Shown: one piece after another, positions 1 through 8,102 of the stretch | Layout of the letters: the number at the start of each line of letters is the position of its first letter | Position numbering within the stretch: the first letter of the stretch is position 1 | NCBI GenBank assembly: GCA_934343805.1 | Contig: CAKRIN010000008.1 | Coordinates: 1 to 64,000, forward strand | Origin: an uncultured Lachnospira sp. | Lineage (GTDB): Bacteria > Bacillota > Clostridia > Lachnospirales > Lachnospiraceae | Reading direction: 5' to 3' | Length of the DNA: 64,000 bases | The notes under the pieces: generated by a model | Told to the model about the DNA's origin: nothing | The model's input: the letters and a program-made list of their open reading frames with translations, nothing else | Databases searched by the model: none | Translations under genes and position numbers: made by a program

Positions 1-583
1 TTAAGCCGTTAAATGCTCCATCTATATGGGCATCTTCATGGGCTATCAGCCATTTATTACATGCCGCAAGCAACTTATCTTCTGCTGTTGCATAAGTATT
101 AACTACATCAAGATTAGTTCCCTTTGGAAGTACAACTACACACTTAAAGCCCTGTCCGTCCACACCACATGGTGCATAATGCAGAGTTGTTGCATACACC
201 TCAATGACCGTTCCCTTAGGCACAAAGAATCCTTCAACTTTAGATGTATCATATGTAAAATCATCTTCAACATCTTCTCTTTTGCCAAGCAGCAGAATCA
301 TATCTGTTGCTGCGATATTTACCTCTGAACTTCTGTGATATTCAAGTGCATTAAGCACATTATTATGTCCATTACAATATCCTGTCTGTACCAGACATCC
401 TCCATATATGCTCTGTTCCATTACCTTTGCTGTATCAGTATTTCCCAGCCTTTTATCTTCCGGAACATACACAACATTATCCGGCATATCATATGAATCC
501 ATAAGCTCCACTATCTCACTTGTGTCAATATCTGCAATAACCCTTCCATATTGTCTGAATCTGGCATCCAATACACTTAGCAC
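1..583 (-). CDS. DUF4867-like protein, C-terminus cut by window edge
   Basis: The open frame runs from a GTG start at 583 to the left edge without a stop, giving 194 residues of an incomplete gene. The start is set by a strong AAGGAGG five bases upstream; no ATG lies near it. The protein begins VLSVLDARFRQYGRVI and looks soluble, with no signal peptide or membrane segment. From memory it resembles DUF4867, a roughly 200-residue Firmicutes family often found near sugar-catabolism genes; the biochemical role is not known to me. If the family length holds, only a few residues are missing. A good promoter (635-663) lies upstream. The family assignment is a recollection and could be wrong, but the coding call is firm. 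Confidence 0.6.
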   Translation of the reverse strand, partial: MLSVLDARFRQYGRVIADIDTSEIVELMDSYDMPDNVVYVPEDKRLGNTDTAKVMEQSIYGGCLVQTGYCNGHNNVLNALEYHRSSEVNIAATDMILLLGKREDVEDDFTYDTSKVEGFFVPKGTVIEVYATTLHYAPCGVDGQGFKCVVVLPKGTNLDVVNTYATAEDKLLAACNKWLIAHEDAHIDGAFNGL

Positions 584-634
584 AATATACCTCCTTATCA
601 AGAATGACTTTTGTAAAATCACTTTCTAAAAGTT

Positions 635-663
635 ATTTTAACATCTTGTTTTTACAAATTCAA
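635..663 (-). promoter_or_regulatory. Sigma-A-type promoter for the DUF4867-like gene
   Basis: On the minus strand TTGAAT and TAAAAT are separated by 17 bases, with the -10 about 50 bases upstream of the GTG start at 583. Confidence 0.55.
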
Positions 664-670
664 TTATAAA

Positions 671-732
671 TTTAAAAATCTCTGGCTGTTTTAAAACAAA
701 ACATCTTGTTTTGTCTTAAAACAACCAGAGAT
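671..732 (-). terminator. Long-stem terminator behind the ArsP_2-type exporter
   Basis: A 55-base inverted repeat (678-732) forms about 26 paired bases with two mismatches around a three-base loop. Read on the minus strand it is followed by a run of five Ts. It lies between the exporter stop at 769 and the promoter of the next gene. The stem is unusually long and AT-rich for a simple terminator. Confidence 0.65.
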
Positions 733-768
733 CATATATTAATATTCAATTATACACCTGTATATTGA

Positions 769-1623
769 TCACATTACTCTTGATAATGCATCAATTATTA
801 TCCCCCATACAACACCACTTATATACAAAGTCGCAAGAATTCTCAGATTATCTTTAATGTCATCATTCTCTCTGAATAAAACAAGAATACCAACTCCAGA
901 ACCTGCAAGCAGACCTGCCATCAACGAGCCTACTCCAAGCACGCCCTGAATATATAACTGTGTCAGAACAACTGAAGAGGCGCAATTAGGTATAAGTCCA
1001 ATAACAGCAGCAACCATAGGTCCAATTACCGGTTTATTAAGGACAAGATTTCCAAGTGTGTCTTCCCCTATGAAATGAATAATGGTATTAAGTGCAAAAG
1101 AAATAACAACAATAAATGCAAATATAGTTATTGTATGTCTTAACGCTGACTTAAATATGCTTGTCTCACATCCGCAGTGATCATGGTCACATACATGTCC
1201 AATCTTCTCAACCATATTGTAATTCTTTTTAGATCTGCTGACTATCATATCTATAAAGAATCCCATTACAAGACCAATTACTATCTTTATCAGAATAAGC
1301 TTAATAAGAACAAGCACACTGACCTGTTCAGATAAAAATACAGGTATCATCTCGTCTGATGTAGACATAAATATAGCTATTAACGTTCCTACTGTTATAA
1401 CCTTTCCTGCATAAAGGTTAGACGCTGCAGTAGAAAATCCACATTGTGGTACAGCTCCTAATATAGCACCTATAACAGGGCCTGCCTTTCCCGAATTCTT
1501 TACAAACTTCTTAGTCTTGGCACTTGTCCTATGCTCAAGATACTCCATAGCAAGATATGTCAGAAAAAGAAACGGCAATAGTTTAACCCCATCAAGAAGA
1601 GTATCAAATACAACATCCATCAT
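769..1623 (-). CDS. Putative heavy-metal/manganese exporter (ArsP_2, 10-TM family)
   Basis: A polytopic membrane protein of about 284 residues with eight to ten hydrophobic segments. Two similar halves each carry a conserved Pro/Cys turn: GAVPQCGFSTA near the N-terminus and GLIPNCASSVVL near the C-terminus. A cytosolic loop in the middle contains the metal-binding string CDHDHCGC. This matches the family called putative 10-TM heavy-metal exporter or putative manganese transporter. I start at 1623 (MMDVVFD): an AAAGGA lies 12 bases upstream, whereas the longer frame to 1644 lacks a ribosome binding site. It follows the PAP2 gene by about 50 bases and probably shares its promoter. The transported metal cannot be decided from sequence. 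Confidence 0.75.
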   Translation of the reverse strand: MMDVVFDTLLDGVKLLPFLFLTYLAMEYLEHRTSAKTKKFVKNSGKAGPVIGAILGAVPQCGFSTAASNLYAGKVITVGTLIAIFMSTSDEMIPVFLSEQVSVLVLIKLILIKIVIGLVMGFFIDMIVSRSKKNYNMVEKIGHVCDHDHCGCETSIFKSALRHTITIFAFIVVISFALNTIIHFIGEDTLGNLVLNKPVIGPMVAAVIGLIPNCASSVVLTQLYIQGVLGVGSLMAGLLAGSGVGILVLFRENDDIKDNLRILATLYISGVVWGIIIDALSRVM

Positions 1624-1674
1624 GATTAACAATCGTCCTTTCATTACTAATTATACATTACGCGTTGCACAATG

Positions 1675-2274
1675 CTATTCTGCTTTTACTTTAGCAAACA
1701 TGCTCTTATATGGCATTTCTCCTGAAAAAACTTTATTGGCTTTAGCAGACTTCTTCATTATTAACCTTGAAACAAAATAACCTGCTACTCCATATAAAGA
1801 ACCAAGTATAAGACTTGCAAGTACATCAGTTGGATAATGTACTGTAAGGTACAGTCTTGAAAAAGCTATCAGTGCAGCAATAACAACTGCCGGAATACCT
1901 TTTTTTCTGTCCCATAAAATAATAGCCAGTGCCGCCGCAAATGAAGCAGATGTATGACCTGATGGGAATGACCAGTCCTTAATCCCATTAAATACTCCAT
2001 ATAAATTCTCAAACGAAGTATCAACATTAAATGGTCTTACTCTTGCCGACAGATTCTTCATTATGCCATTGCACATAATAAGTGACACTATAAGTGCAAT
2101 CATCATGCTTAATCCTACTTTTCTATCTTTTTTAAAAGCAGGTATAAACAGAAATGCTGCACATAAAAGTATCCAGAATATTCCTGCGTTACCAAGACAG
2201 GTTATACCATACATAATCGGATCTGTGATAGGGTTATGTAATGACTCAAACCAATGTAAAATCTGTAACTCCAT
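1675..2274 (-). CDS. PAP2-family membrane phosphatase
   Basis: A 199-residue membrane protein with the three phosphatase signatures of the PAP2 superfamily: KNLSARVRP (K-x6-RP), FPSGHTSA (PSGH) and SRLYLTVHYPTD (SR-x5-H-x3-D). Five or six hydrophobic helices surround them. Likely substrates are lipid phosphates such as undecaprenyl diphosphate or phosphatidic acid phosphates, hydrolysed on the outer face of the membrane. First gene of a two-gene unit with the metal exporter; a good promoter lies at 2329-2357. Substrate is inferred from the family only. Confidence 0.85.
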   Translation of the reverse strand: MELQILHWFESLHNPITDPIMYGITCLGNAGIFWILLCAAFLFIPAFKKDRKVGLSMMIALIVSLIMCNGIMKNLSARVRPFNVDTSFENLYGVFNGIKDWSFPSGHTSASFAAALAIILWDRKKGIPAVVIAALIAFSRLYLTVHYPTDVLASLILGSLYGVAGYFVSRLIMKKSAKANKVFSGEMPYKSMFAKVKAE

Positions 2275-2328
2275 ATTAAGTCTCCATCATCATATCATTC
2301 ATAATTACCCCGTGGGGCATGCTTTTTA

Positions 2329-2357
2329 ATATTATGGCAAAAGACCTTTTTTGTCAA
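2329..2357 (-). promoter_or_regulatory. Promoter for the PAP2/exporter unit
   Basis: Minus strand TTGACA, 17-base spacer, TAATAT. The -35 overlaps the stop codon of the preceding gene (stop at 2354-2356), so the pilus-like operon ends exactly where this promoter starts. Confidence 0.65.
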
Positions 2358-2755
2358 TTAAAAGAATATGTTTTTTCATAATAATAAGACTTCCTTTTAT
2401 TTCCAAAAGAATATACGTACTCTTGAATTACTCCAATCTGAAACAATCCTTTTTCCAGATCTGCATATATAAGCCGGACCTCTATATTTCCATCTGACTT
2501 GATTCTTGTCCTCAACGTCTCACAGAACCTATGCATAAGATCAGTAACTATTTCATTCTTATGAGATTCATCATATTGGGTAAAATTAATATCAGCATAT
2601 ATGTCATGCATAGAATCATATGCATAATCTATAGCTGTGTCCATCCCATGGTTAACCTCCATTCTTCTAATGTTATTTCCTGTGATAACACAATGTATTA
2701 TAATTATCATTGCCATGCTGATAACTAATCCACTACATGTAACAATACCTCTCAT
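2354..2755 (-). CDS. TadE/TadF-like minor pseudopilin, last gene of Flp-like locus
   Basis: A 133-residue protein with one N-terminal hydrophobic segment (about residues 5-25) followed by a charged, Tyr-rich extracytoplasmic domain. I recognise no named domain; the architecture and position fit TadE/TadF-like minor pilins. ATG 2755 (MRGIVTCSG) is preceded by GGTGGAG, while the longer frame begins with a poorly placed TTG. The start lies 18 bases beyond the stop of the upstream gene, so the two are coupled. Function is inferred from the locus. Confidence 0.55.
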   Translation of the reverse strand: MRGIVTCSGLVISMAMIIIIHCVITGNNIRRMEVNHGMDTAIDYAYDSMHDIYADINFTQYDESHKNEIVTDLMHRFCETLRTRIKSDGNIEVRLIYADLEKGLFQIGVIQEYVYSFGNKRKSYYYEKTYSFN

Positions 2756-2772
2756 ATCTCCACCAGCCTTTA

Positions 2773-3168
2773 TCAACTAATAACTGCATATCTTGCAAGT
2801 CCCTTGATTGTATGTTCAGATGAATATCTAAACATTGCCGCATTAATACAATACTCCAAATCATATGCAATATACCTGTAATTGCCAGTTGTTCCCTCTT
2901 CTTTAAGTTCAAGCTTCATCCCTGCATTAGCTGCAGTATTTTTTAGACTTTTATATACTGCTTCCCTGTCAGGTATATATACCATATCTTCTTCATCTGC
3001 TGTGTCTATTACATACTCCCCACAATATGCCTCTATATAATTCTGAATATACTGACTCATCTGATCTGCATCTGACACTTTTTTATTCATCCTTATAAAA
3101 TCAATAGAAACCAGACTTATCATTATAAATATAAGCATATATGCAGACGTTTCTAATATCGTCTTCAT
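2773..3168 (-). CDS. TadE-like pseudopilin
   Basis: A 131-residue protein with an N-terminal membrane segment (about 8-25, rich in Ile/Met/Leu) and a mixed extracytoplasmic domain containing YRYIAYDLEYCINAAMFRYS near the C-terminus. It has two cysteines. The layout is that of TadE-type single-span pseudopilins that assist Flp pilus assembly. A GGGGGA precedes the ATG. It lies 25 bases downstream of the small ORF at 3194-3331 and belongs to the same operon. Assignment rests on architecture and neighbours, not on a clear motif. Confidence 0.55.
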   Translation of the reverse strand: MKTILETSAYMLIFIMISLVSIDFIRMNKKVSDADQMSQYIQNYIEAYCGEYVIDTADEEDMVYIPDREAVYKSLKNTAANAGMKLELKEEGTTGNYRYIAYDLEYCINAAMFRYSSEHTIKGLARYAVIS

Positions 3169-3193
3169 TCTTCCCCCTTATCATCCTTTTCTA

Positions 3194-3331
3194 TCAGCCA
3201 AGACACTTTTTTATCATTACAACGATTATATCTCTGTATTGAACTGCACTTACAGTCATCATTATAATAGCCATTATCACACTGCATATATGAACAACTG
3301 CCTCACCATATATTTCTATAACGTCTCCCAT
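3194..3331 (-). CDS. Micro-ORF: 45-residue Flp-pilin-like membrane peptide
   Basis: Begins MGDVIEIYGEAVVHICSV, then a continuous hydrophobic helix to about residue 30 and a basic tail ending KKCLG. The ATG directly follows the TGA of the upstream micro-ORF and is preceded, eight bases away, by GGAGAGGG. The N-terminal pattern (acidic, Ile/Val, Ile, Glu, x, Tyr-Gly, then helix) is shared with two other short genes of this operon (3332-3433 and 5972-6160) and recalls the Glu-Tyr motif of mature Flp pilins. No prepilin leader is visible. Coding status is inferred from this conserved pattern, the ribosome binding site and tight packing. Confidence 0.6.
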   Translation of the reverse strand: MGDVIEIYGEAVVHICSVIMAIIMMTVSAVQYRDIIVVMIKKCLG

Positions 3332-3433
3332 TCACATCACCCTCTCCAATATCATCGCAAAGACCTTAAACATACAATTAACTGTTATAATTCCAACAAT
3401 CGCTCCTCCATACTCTTCTATAATCCCATTCAT
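3332..3433 (-). CDS. Micro-ORF: 33-residue Flp-pilin-like membrane peptide
   Basis: Begins MNGIIEEYGGAIVGIITV, continues hydrophobic and ends ILERVM. AAAGGG lies eight bases upstream of the ATG at 3433; an in-frame ATG two codons earlier is too close to it. The stop abuts the next micro-ORF, and the gene begins 27 bases after the stop of the fused F-protein. It carries the Ile-Ile-Glu-x-Tyr-Gly signature seen in the two sister peptides. With only 33 residues it would be nearly all transmembrane or pilin-core helix. Its shortness is the main reason for doubt. Confidence 0.5.
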   Translation of the reverse strand: MNGIIEEYGGAIVGIITVNCMFKVFAMILERVM

Positions 3434-3459
3434 CCCCATTACCCTTTCATCCTTGCATA

Positions 3460-4929
3460 TTATAAATACATTGTCACAACAAGCATCATGTCCACAGCCA
3501 TCTTAAATGCTACAAAAAAAGTGGGCAGATACTCTGAAAATCTCATTATGCTTGTCATATCACGATATCGTGCCTGTTCTGCTTTTTCTGAGATCAGATT
3601 ATTTCTTCTTACAAGTACATCAATGGTTTCACTTATATTATCCTGATCCAGTTCACCAATAGAATATAGTATTCTTACTGCCGCCTGTATATCTACCACA
3701 TTGAATTCCTTAAGAAATAAATAATAAGGAAGAACATCTGTGGGATTATTCTCAATCTGCCTGATAAAGCCATCAAGCGAGTCTCTCATAATAACAGGAC
3801 ATGTATTGTATGTATCCTCTATTGCCGATAATAAAGGTTTATTCTCAAGGCTGACAGCCAGGTCCCTAAGCCATTCTGTGAATCCCTCATATAAATCTGA
3901 CCTTACTCTTCTTAATGCTCCCTTTTTACCAGCAAATGGATATACAACAAGCACTATCAGACATGATAAAATACTTACCGCCACAATAACATTCCCAGCT
4001 AATAAACACCCAATTGCTACAAGCAATATAATACTCCACAACGGAATCAGCTTTACAGTAATTCTCACAGTCTCCTTTCCAAATGCCTTCTTATAATCTG
4101 TCAGAATCTGCTTATCTTCTCTGCTTTTCTCAAGCCATGATACTCCATACTTTCTTCTTGTAAATGCATAAAATCCTATACACATCAAAATAAATCCAGC
4201 TGATGCAATCTGATATGCCGGTGTGTCAGAAATACTTACACTATGATCAGAAAACATATCAAGCATATTGCACATGAAAGTTGTCATTGCAGCAAGAATC
4301 ATACTTATAGCAATTCCTATTGATATATCCCTTTTAATGCCTTTTATTTCTTTCTGATACTTATATGTATTGCTTACCCATCTGTCAAAATCTTCAATCA
4401 GCACCTCAAGTGCCCCCTTGTAATTACCGCCCCTTTCTTCCACATTAATAATAAATCTGTGTAAGGTCTTAATTCTTGCACATCCATACTCGTCTTCAAT
4501 AATTCCAAGAGCACCCGCATATACCTGTTCACTCATTCCATAATCAAGCTCATCAACCGCTTTATCTATGCACTTTCTAAGCTTTCCCGTGCTTATCATC
4601 TGTGCATCCTTAAGTGCCAGATTCACCTTCGGAGTTCTCATAAACGAATATGCAATCTGATGCAGGTAAATATCGACATCTGCAAATTTCTTCATCTCAT
4701 ACAGTTCCTTAAAATAATTTCTTACAATTCCCGGAACCATCATTATAGCCGCAATCATAACCAGTGCTGATACATACCAGTTCATCCGGTATAAAAGACA
4801 TATTCCATATATTCCTGCTCCCCACATACATGTAATAATAATAAAACTCTTCAATGACAGATTTCCGTTCAGTTCACTGACATCTCTTTTAATATTATTA
4901 AATGATAAATATTCAATTAATCTTTTCAA
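3460..4929 (-). CDS. Fused double F-protein (TadB/TadC-like inner-membrane platform)
   Basis: A 489-residue membrane protein built from two halves of similar plan. Each half has hydrophobic pairs flanking a cytosolic helical domain of the type II secretion F (T2SSF) kind: membrane segments near 28-65, cytosolic domain about 80-205, segments near 210-270, then segments near 300-345, a second cytosolic domain about 350-465 and a final C-terminal segment. In typical Tad systems TadB and TadC are separate proteins; here one chain appears to supply both. It would be the membrane platform turned by the ATPase. The start overlaps the ATPase stop by four bases (ATGA), so translation is coupled. The family call is from topology; no strong short motif exists. 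Confidence 0.7.
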   Translation of the reverse strand: MKRLIEYLSFNNIKRDVSELNGNLSLKSFIIITCMWGAGIYGICLLYRMNWYVSALVMIAAIMMVPGIVRNYFKELYEMKKFADVDIYLHQIAYSFMRTPKVNLALKDAQMISTGKLRKCIDKAVDELDYGMSEQVYAGALGIIEDEYGCARIKTLHRFIINVEERGGNYKGALEVLIEDFDRWVSNTYKYQKEIKGIKRDISIGIAISMILAAMTTFMCNMLDMFSDHSVSISDTPAYQIASAGFILMCIGFYAFTRRKYGVSWLEKSREDKQILTDYKKAFGKETVRITVKLIPLWSIILLVAIGCLLAGNVIVAVSILSCLIVLVVYPFAGKKGALRRVRSDLYEGFTEWLRDLAVSLENKPLLSAIEDTYNTCPVIMRDSLDGFIRQIENNPTDVLPYYLFLKEFNVVDIQAAVRILYSIGELDQDNISETIDVLVRRNNLISEKAEQARYRDMTSIMRFSEYLPTFFVAFKMAVDMMLVVTMYL

Positions 4930-5963
4930 TCATTCCTCCATATATACGGATCTTCTATTCCATATCTGCTAAACTTTTCCATAATATCATCAGGAATCTT
5001 ACTATCCGTAAATTCTCCATCCTCATATATTACTGTACAATAATTCTTCCCCTTGCATCGATTCAGAAATCCAACCTGGGTTATCTTTCTTTTTTCAAAT
5101 CTGTCACATTCAACGAGAATTACAAGATCAATATACTTATAAATGCTATTAACAAATCTCTCTGAAACATTCTCTTTTCCAAGCATTGAGTACATTCTGT
5201 CTGGCATATCCCTCACATCGTCAAGATGCATAGTTGTCATGCAATATGCACCTGTTGAGAGACTGTTAATAAGTTCCATGACCTCTGGTCCTCGTGATTC
5301 AGATAACAATATCCAGTCTATATTATGACGCAGTCCTGCCCTTATAATATCCTGATATGTAATCCGGGAATCCACAAAAAATTCCACACACTTATTGTTA
5401 GGATTAATATCTCTGTAATGGATTTCCTGATTGTCTTCATACACCCCCACCTTTTCTTCTGCTGGTATAAATGTCGATAAATACTTTAAAAGTTCTGTCT
5501 TTCCAGCATGTGGCTGTCCCCCAATGACTGTTGACAAATGTGCCTTCACGCAATTCTCCAATAGTGTCAGCACACGCTCTGGAGCATATCCTGATTGGAC
5601 AACACTGGTATGATTAAATCTTAATTTCTTAGGAATCTTCCTTATAGCCATACTCTTTTTCTTACATCTTGACTCATGCCATATAGAAATTCTCAATGCC
5701 TCAGTATTAGCCTCAAGCACAGGATGCATCCTGTTAAATGGTACTCCCATTATATTAGAAAGACGTATTGACAGATTATCCATGTACTTATCACTAAGTT
5801 CCTTCATGGATATATAACATCCCCTCCCAAGCCTTGTAATCCATAGATTATATCCATCCCACTCAATATCTGTAATGCTGTCATCGCTAATCTCTTTCTC
5901 TATCTCTGAGAAAAGATCTGCCTTATTGCTTTCAATCAGATCCTGAAGCTGCTCTTCTTCCAT
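4926..5963 (-). CDS. TadA/CpaF-type secretion ATPase
   Basis: A 345-residue cytosolic ATPase of the type II/IV secretion family. Walker A is GGQPHAGKTE (148-157), the Walker B/Asp-box region is WILLSESRGPEVMEL (around 217-231), and TTMHLDDVRDMPDRM follows with the His box. It is shorter than usual CpaF/TadA proteins (about 400-450) because the N-terminal domain is small. It would power assembly of the Flp-like peptides through the fused F-protein. GAGGTGATGT precedes the ATG. It sits eight bases after the 62-residue pilin-like gene and overlaps the platform gene, so all are in one operon. Confidence 0.85.
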   Translation of the reverse strand: MEEEQLQDLIESNKADLFSEIEKEISDDSITDIEWDGYNLWITRLGRGCYISMKELSDKYMDNLSIRLSNIMGVPFNRMHPVLEANTEALRISIWHESRCKKKSMAIRKIPKKLRFNHTSVVQSGYAPERVLTLLENCVKAHLSTVIGGQPHAGKTELLKYLSTFIPAEEKVGVYEDNQEIHYRDINPNNKCVEFFVDSRITYQDIIRAGLRHNIDWILLSESRGPEVMELINSLSTGAYCMTTMHLDDVRDMPDRMYSMLGKENVSERFVNSIYKYIDLVILVECDRFEKRKITQVGFLNRCKGKNYCTVIYEDGEFTDSKIPDDIMEKFSRYGIEDPYIWRND

Positions 5964-5971
5964 ACATCACC

Positions 5972-6160
5972 TCATGCCTGTGATTCTGTCTGTGTAGCAT
6001 CAATTGCATCATATATCTGCTGTTCATATGATATATCATTAACTGCTCCCTTAGTCTTATCCGTTACAATAACAACAACAGCTGCTGTCAGTAAAACTGC
6101 TGCAAGCACACCAGCCAGTGCTATAACTACCTTTCCATAATGCTCAATTATATCGTGCAT
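5972..6160 (-). CDS. 62-residue Flp-pilin-like membrane protein, first gene of locus
   Basis: Begins MHDIIEHYGKVVIALAGV, has a long Ala/Val/Leu helix to about residue 32, then a polar tail rich in Asp, Gln and Thr. The Ile-Ile-Glu-x-Tyr-Gly start matches the two micro-ORFs later in the operon. A 62-residue protein with an N-terminal helix and polar tail fits a Flp-type pilin without a cleaved leader. A GGAGG precedes the start, and a well-formed promoter (6215-6243) lies upstream. Placement just before the secretion ATPase supports a pilin role; this is inference. Confidence 0.65.
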   Translation of the reverse strand: MHDIIEHYGKVVIALAGVLAAVLLTAAVVVIVTDKTKGAVNDISYEQQIYDAIDATQTESQA

Positions 6161-6214
6161 ATCTCTACCTCCATATTGTATTCTTATAATTTAAAAGCGC
6201 TTTTTGTAATAATG

Positions 6215-6243
6215 ATATTATCACACACAGAATACTTTGTAAA
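6215..6243 (-). promoter_or_regulatory. Promoter of the Flp-like operon
   Basis: Minus strand TTTACA, 17-base spacer, TAATAT, about 55 bases before the first gene at 6160. Confidence 0.6.
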
Positions 6244-6281
6244 GTATTAAAATATTTTATTTTCATACACTTAATTATAAG

Positions 6282-6324
6282 CAAAAATACCCCCATTACC
6301 GGATTTTATATCCAGTAACGAGGG
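6282..6324 (-). terminator. Terminator of the ddl-murF-lipoprotein unit
   Basis: On the minus strand CCCTCGTTACTGGAT pairs over 15 bases (with G-U pairs) with ATCCGGTAATGGGGG around a five-base loop, followed by TATTTTT. Confidence 0.75.
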
Positions 6325-6358
6325 CATACGTCATTACATAATTCTTATATGTAATATA

Positions 6359-6682
6359 TTATTTTCTTGTAAATTCCCATGTTGAACTTCCATCATCAAG
6401 GGTAAGAGTATTCTTCTTTAATGTGTAAGTATACTCATCTGTTTCCTCTGTTCCAAGGAAACTTACTGTTATAGACAGCTTATCCTTTGTTATGCTGTAA
6501 GATGAAATCTCAACATTAATTCCACCAAGTGTTTCTGTTCCTGTTCCATCCTTTTCAAAAACAAATGTGTAATTATCACACTCCCATGTTCCTACGATAG
6601 AATCTTTCTTTCCACATCCTGCAAATACAGCAATCATGGCTACAACTGTTATTATGACAGTCAGTCTTTTTAATGCCTTCAT
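6359..6682 (-). CDS. Small lipoprotein with lipocalin-like beta domain
   Basis: A 107-residue protein with a type II signal peptide: basic start, hydrophobic core and lipobox VFAGC with Cys23 as the lipidation site. The rest is beta-rich and begins IVGTWECDNYTFVFEKDG and ends STWEFTRK, a pattern common to short lipocalin-like or DUF5640-like lipoproteins in Clostridia. It probably sits on the outer face of the membrane. It lies 16 bases after murF and is the last gene before a terminator. No enzymatic residues are apparent and the function is unknown. Confidence 0.65.
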   Translation of the reverse strand: MKALKRLTVIITVVAMIAVFAGCGKKDSIVGTWECDNYTFVFEKDGTGTETLGGINVEISSYSITKDKLSITVSFLGTEETDEYTYTLKKNTLTLDDGSSTWEFTRK

Positions 6683-6698
6683 AAATCCTCCTCATGTA

Positions 6699-8102
6699 TT
6701 ATAATGTCTTTACAGCTTCAACAACCTTTGTAAATTCCATGCCGTGTGAAGCCTTTATTAGTATGTTATCATTTTTCTTTAGTATCTGTCCAATACATTT
6801 TAACATATCATCTCTTGTATCGAACGAATGAACCTCACATTCCGATGCATTATAATGTGTTTTGATGTAATCTTTCGTTCCAGAAGCTATATTATCTGCA
6901 AGATGTCCTGCTGTTATAAGAACATCTATATCCTTTGTTGCGAGATACATTCCAACATCATAATGAAGCTGTTTTTCATTAGCACCAAGTTCATACATAT
7001 CTCCAAGTATTGCCACTTTTCTTCCAACAGCTGTGTCAAGAACGTCAATAGACGCTTTCATAGACACTGGATTAGCATTGTAGCAGTCATCAATTATTAT
7101 GTATCCATTCTCTTTTATTATATTATTTCTTCCAGCAATCGTCTTAAGATTCTTTATCCCCTGCTGGATCTCAATTGATGATAATCCCATCACAGAACCA
7201 ACAAGTGCAGCTGCCATTGCGTTATATACCATGTGATGTCCCGGAACTGGTACAACTACATTAAATGTTGAAAAATTATCTGATGTTTTAAGGCCATGAA
7301 TAGTAAAACTGGTTCCTTCCAGACCCATATTGCTTATTTCATCAGCGTATACACCTTCCTGATTGCTTATGCCAAAAAACAACGGTCTCTTTCCATTAAC
7401 CTGATTAATAGTAACAAGCTTATCATCATCACCATTAAGAATTACTATTCCATCCGGATTCATATGTTCAAATATTTCTGTTTTAGCCTTAAGAATACCA
7501 TCTCTTGTTCCAAGATTTTCAAGATGACACAGACCTATATTAGTAATAACACATATATCAGGCTGCGCTATCTTTGACAATCTCTCCATTTCACCAAAAT
7601 CACTGATTCCCATCTCAAGTACTGCAACTTCATCCTCTTGTGTCAACCTGAAAACAGTTAATGGAAGTCCGATTTCATTATTGAAATTACCAAGTGTCTT
7701 TAACACCTTGTATTTTTCTGAAAGGACTGAACTGATAGTCTCCTTAGTACTTGTTTTGCCAACACTTCCGGTAATTCCGACCACTTTCACACTCAGGTTA
7801 TTTCTGTATAAAAGCGCAAGATCTTTCAATGCCTGCAGACTTGATGCTACCTGAATATATGAGTGTTTTTCTTCTGGAAGTTTCTTTTCTGATATAACAC
7901 ATGCAGCTCCATTTGCAAAACACTGACCAATGAAATCATGTCCATCGCTTCTGTCTCCTTTAATAGCTACAAAAAGAGCCCCATCTGTAATTTTCCTGCT
8001 GTCAATGGTAATAGCAGTTATCTCTTTATCGTAATCATCTTTATTGCCATGGTACACGCCATTAACGGCCTCCGTCATAGCTCTTAAGGTCATTCCTTTC
8101 AT
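6699..8102 (-). CDS. murF: UDP-N-acetylmuramoyl-tripeptide--D-Ala-D-Ala ligase
   Basis: A 467-residue Mur ligase. It adds the D-Ala-D-Ala dipeptide to UDP-MurNAc-tripeptide in the cytoplasm, completing the peptidoglycan pentapeptide. The N-terminal UMP-binding domain contains DSRKITDGALFVAIKG (about 34-49); the ATP loop is GITGSVGKTSTKE (109-121); the central domain has LGNFNNEIGLP, and the C-terminal domain has DDCYNANPVSM and ILGDMYELG. The length is normal for MurF. The start overlaps the nitroreductase stop by four bases, and ddl, which makes the dipeptide substrate, is two genes upstream, so substrate maker and user share an operon. Confidence 0.95.
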   Translation of the reverse strand: MKGMTLRAMTEAVNGVYHGNKDDYDKEITAITIDSRKITDGALFVAIKGDRSDGHDFIGQCFANGAACVISEKKLPEEKHSYIQVASSLQALKDLALLYRNNLSVKVVGITGSVGKTSTKETISSVLSEKYKVLKTLGNFNNEIGLPLTVFRLTQEDEVAVLEMGISDFGEMERLSKIAQPDICVITNIGLCHLENLGTRDGILKAKTEIFEHMNPDGIVILNGDDDKLVTINQVNGKRPLFFGISNQEGVYADEISNMGLEGTSFTIHGLKTSDNFSTFNVVVPVPGHHMVYNAMAAALVGSVMGLSSIEIQQGIKNLKTIAGRNNIIKENGYIIIDDCYNANPVSMKASIDVLDTAVGRKVAILGDMYELGANEKQLHYDVGMYLATKDIDVLITAGHLADNIASGTKDYIKTHYNASECEVHSFDTRDDMLKCIGQILKKNDNILIKASHGMEFTKVVEAVKTL

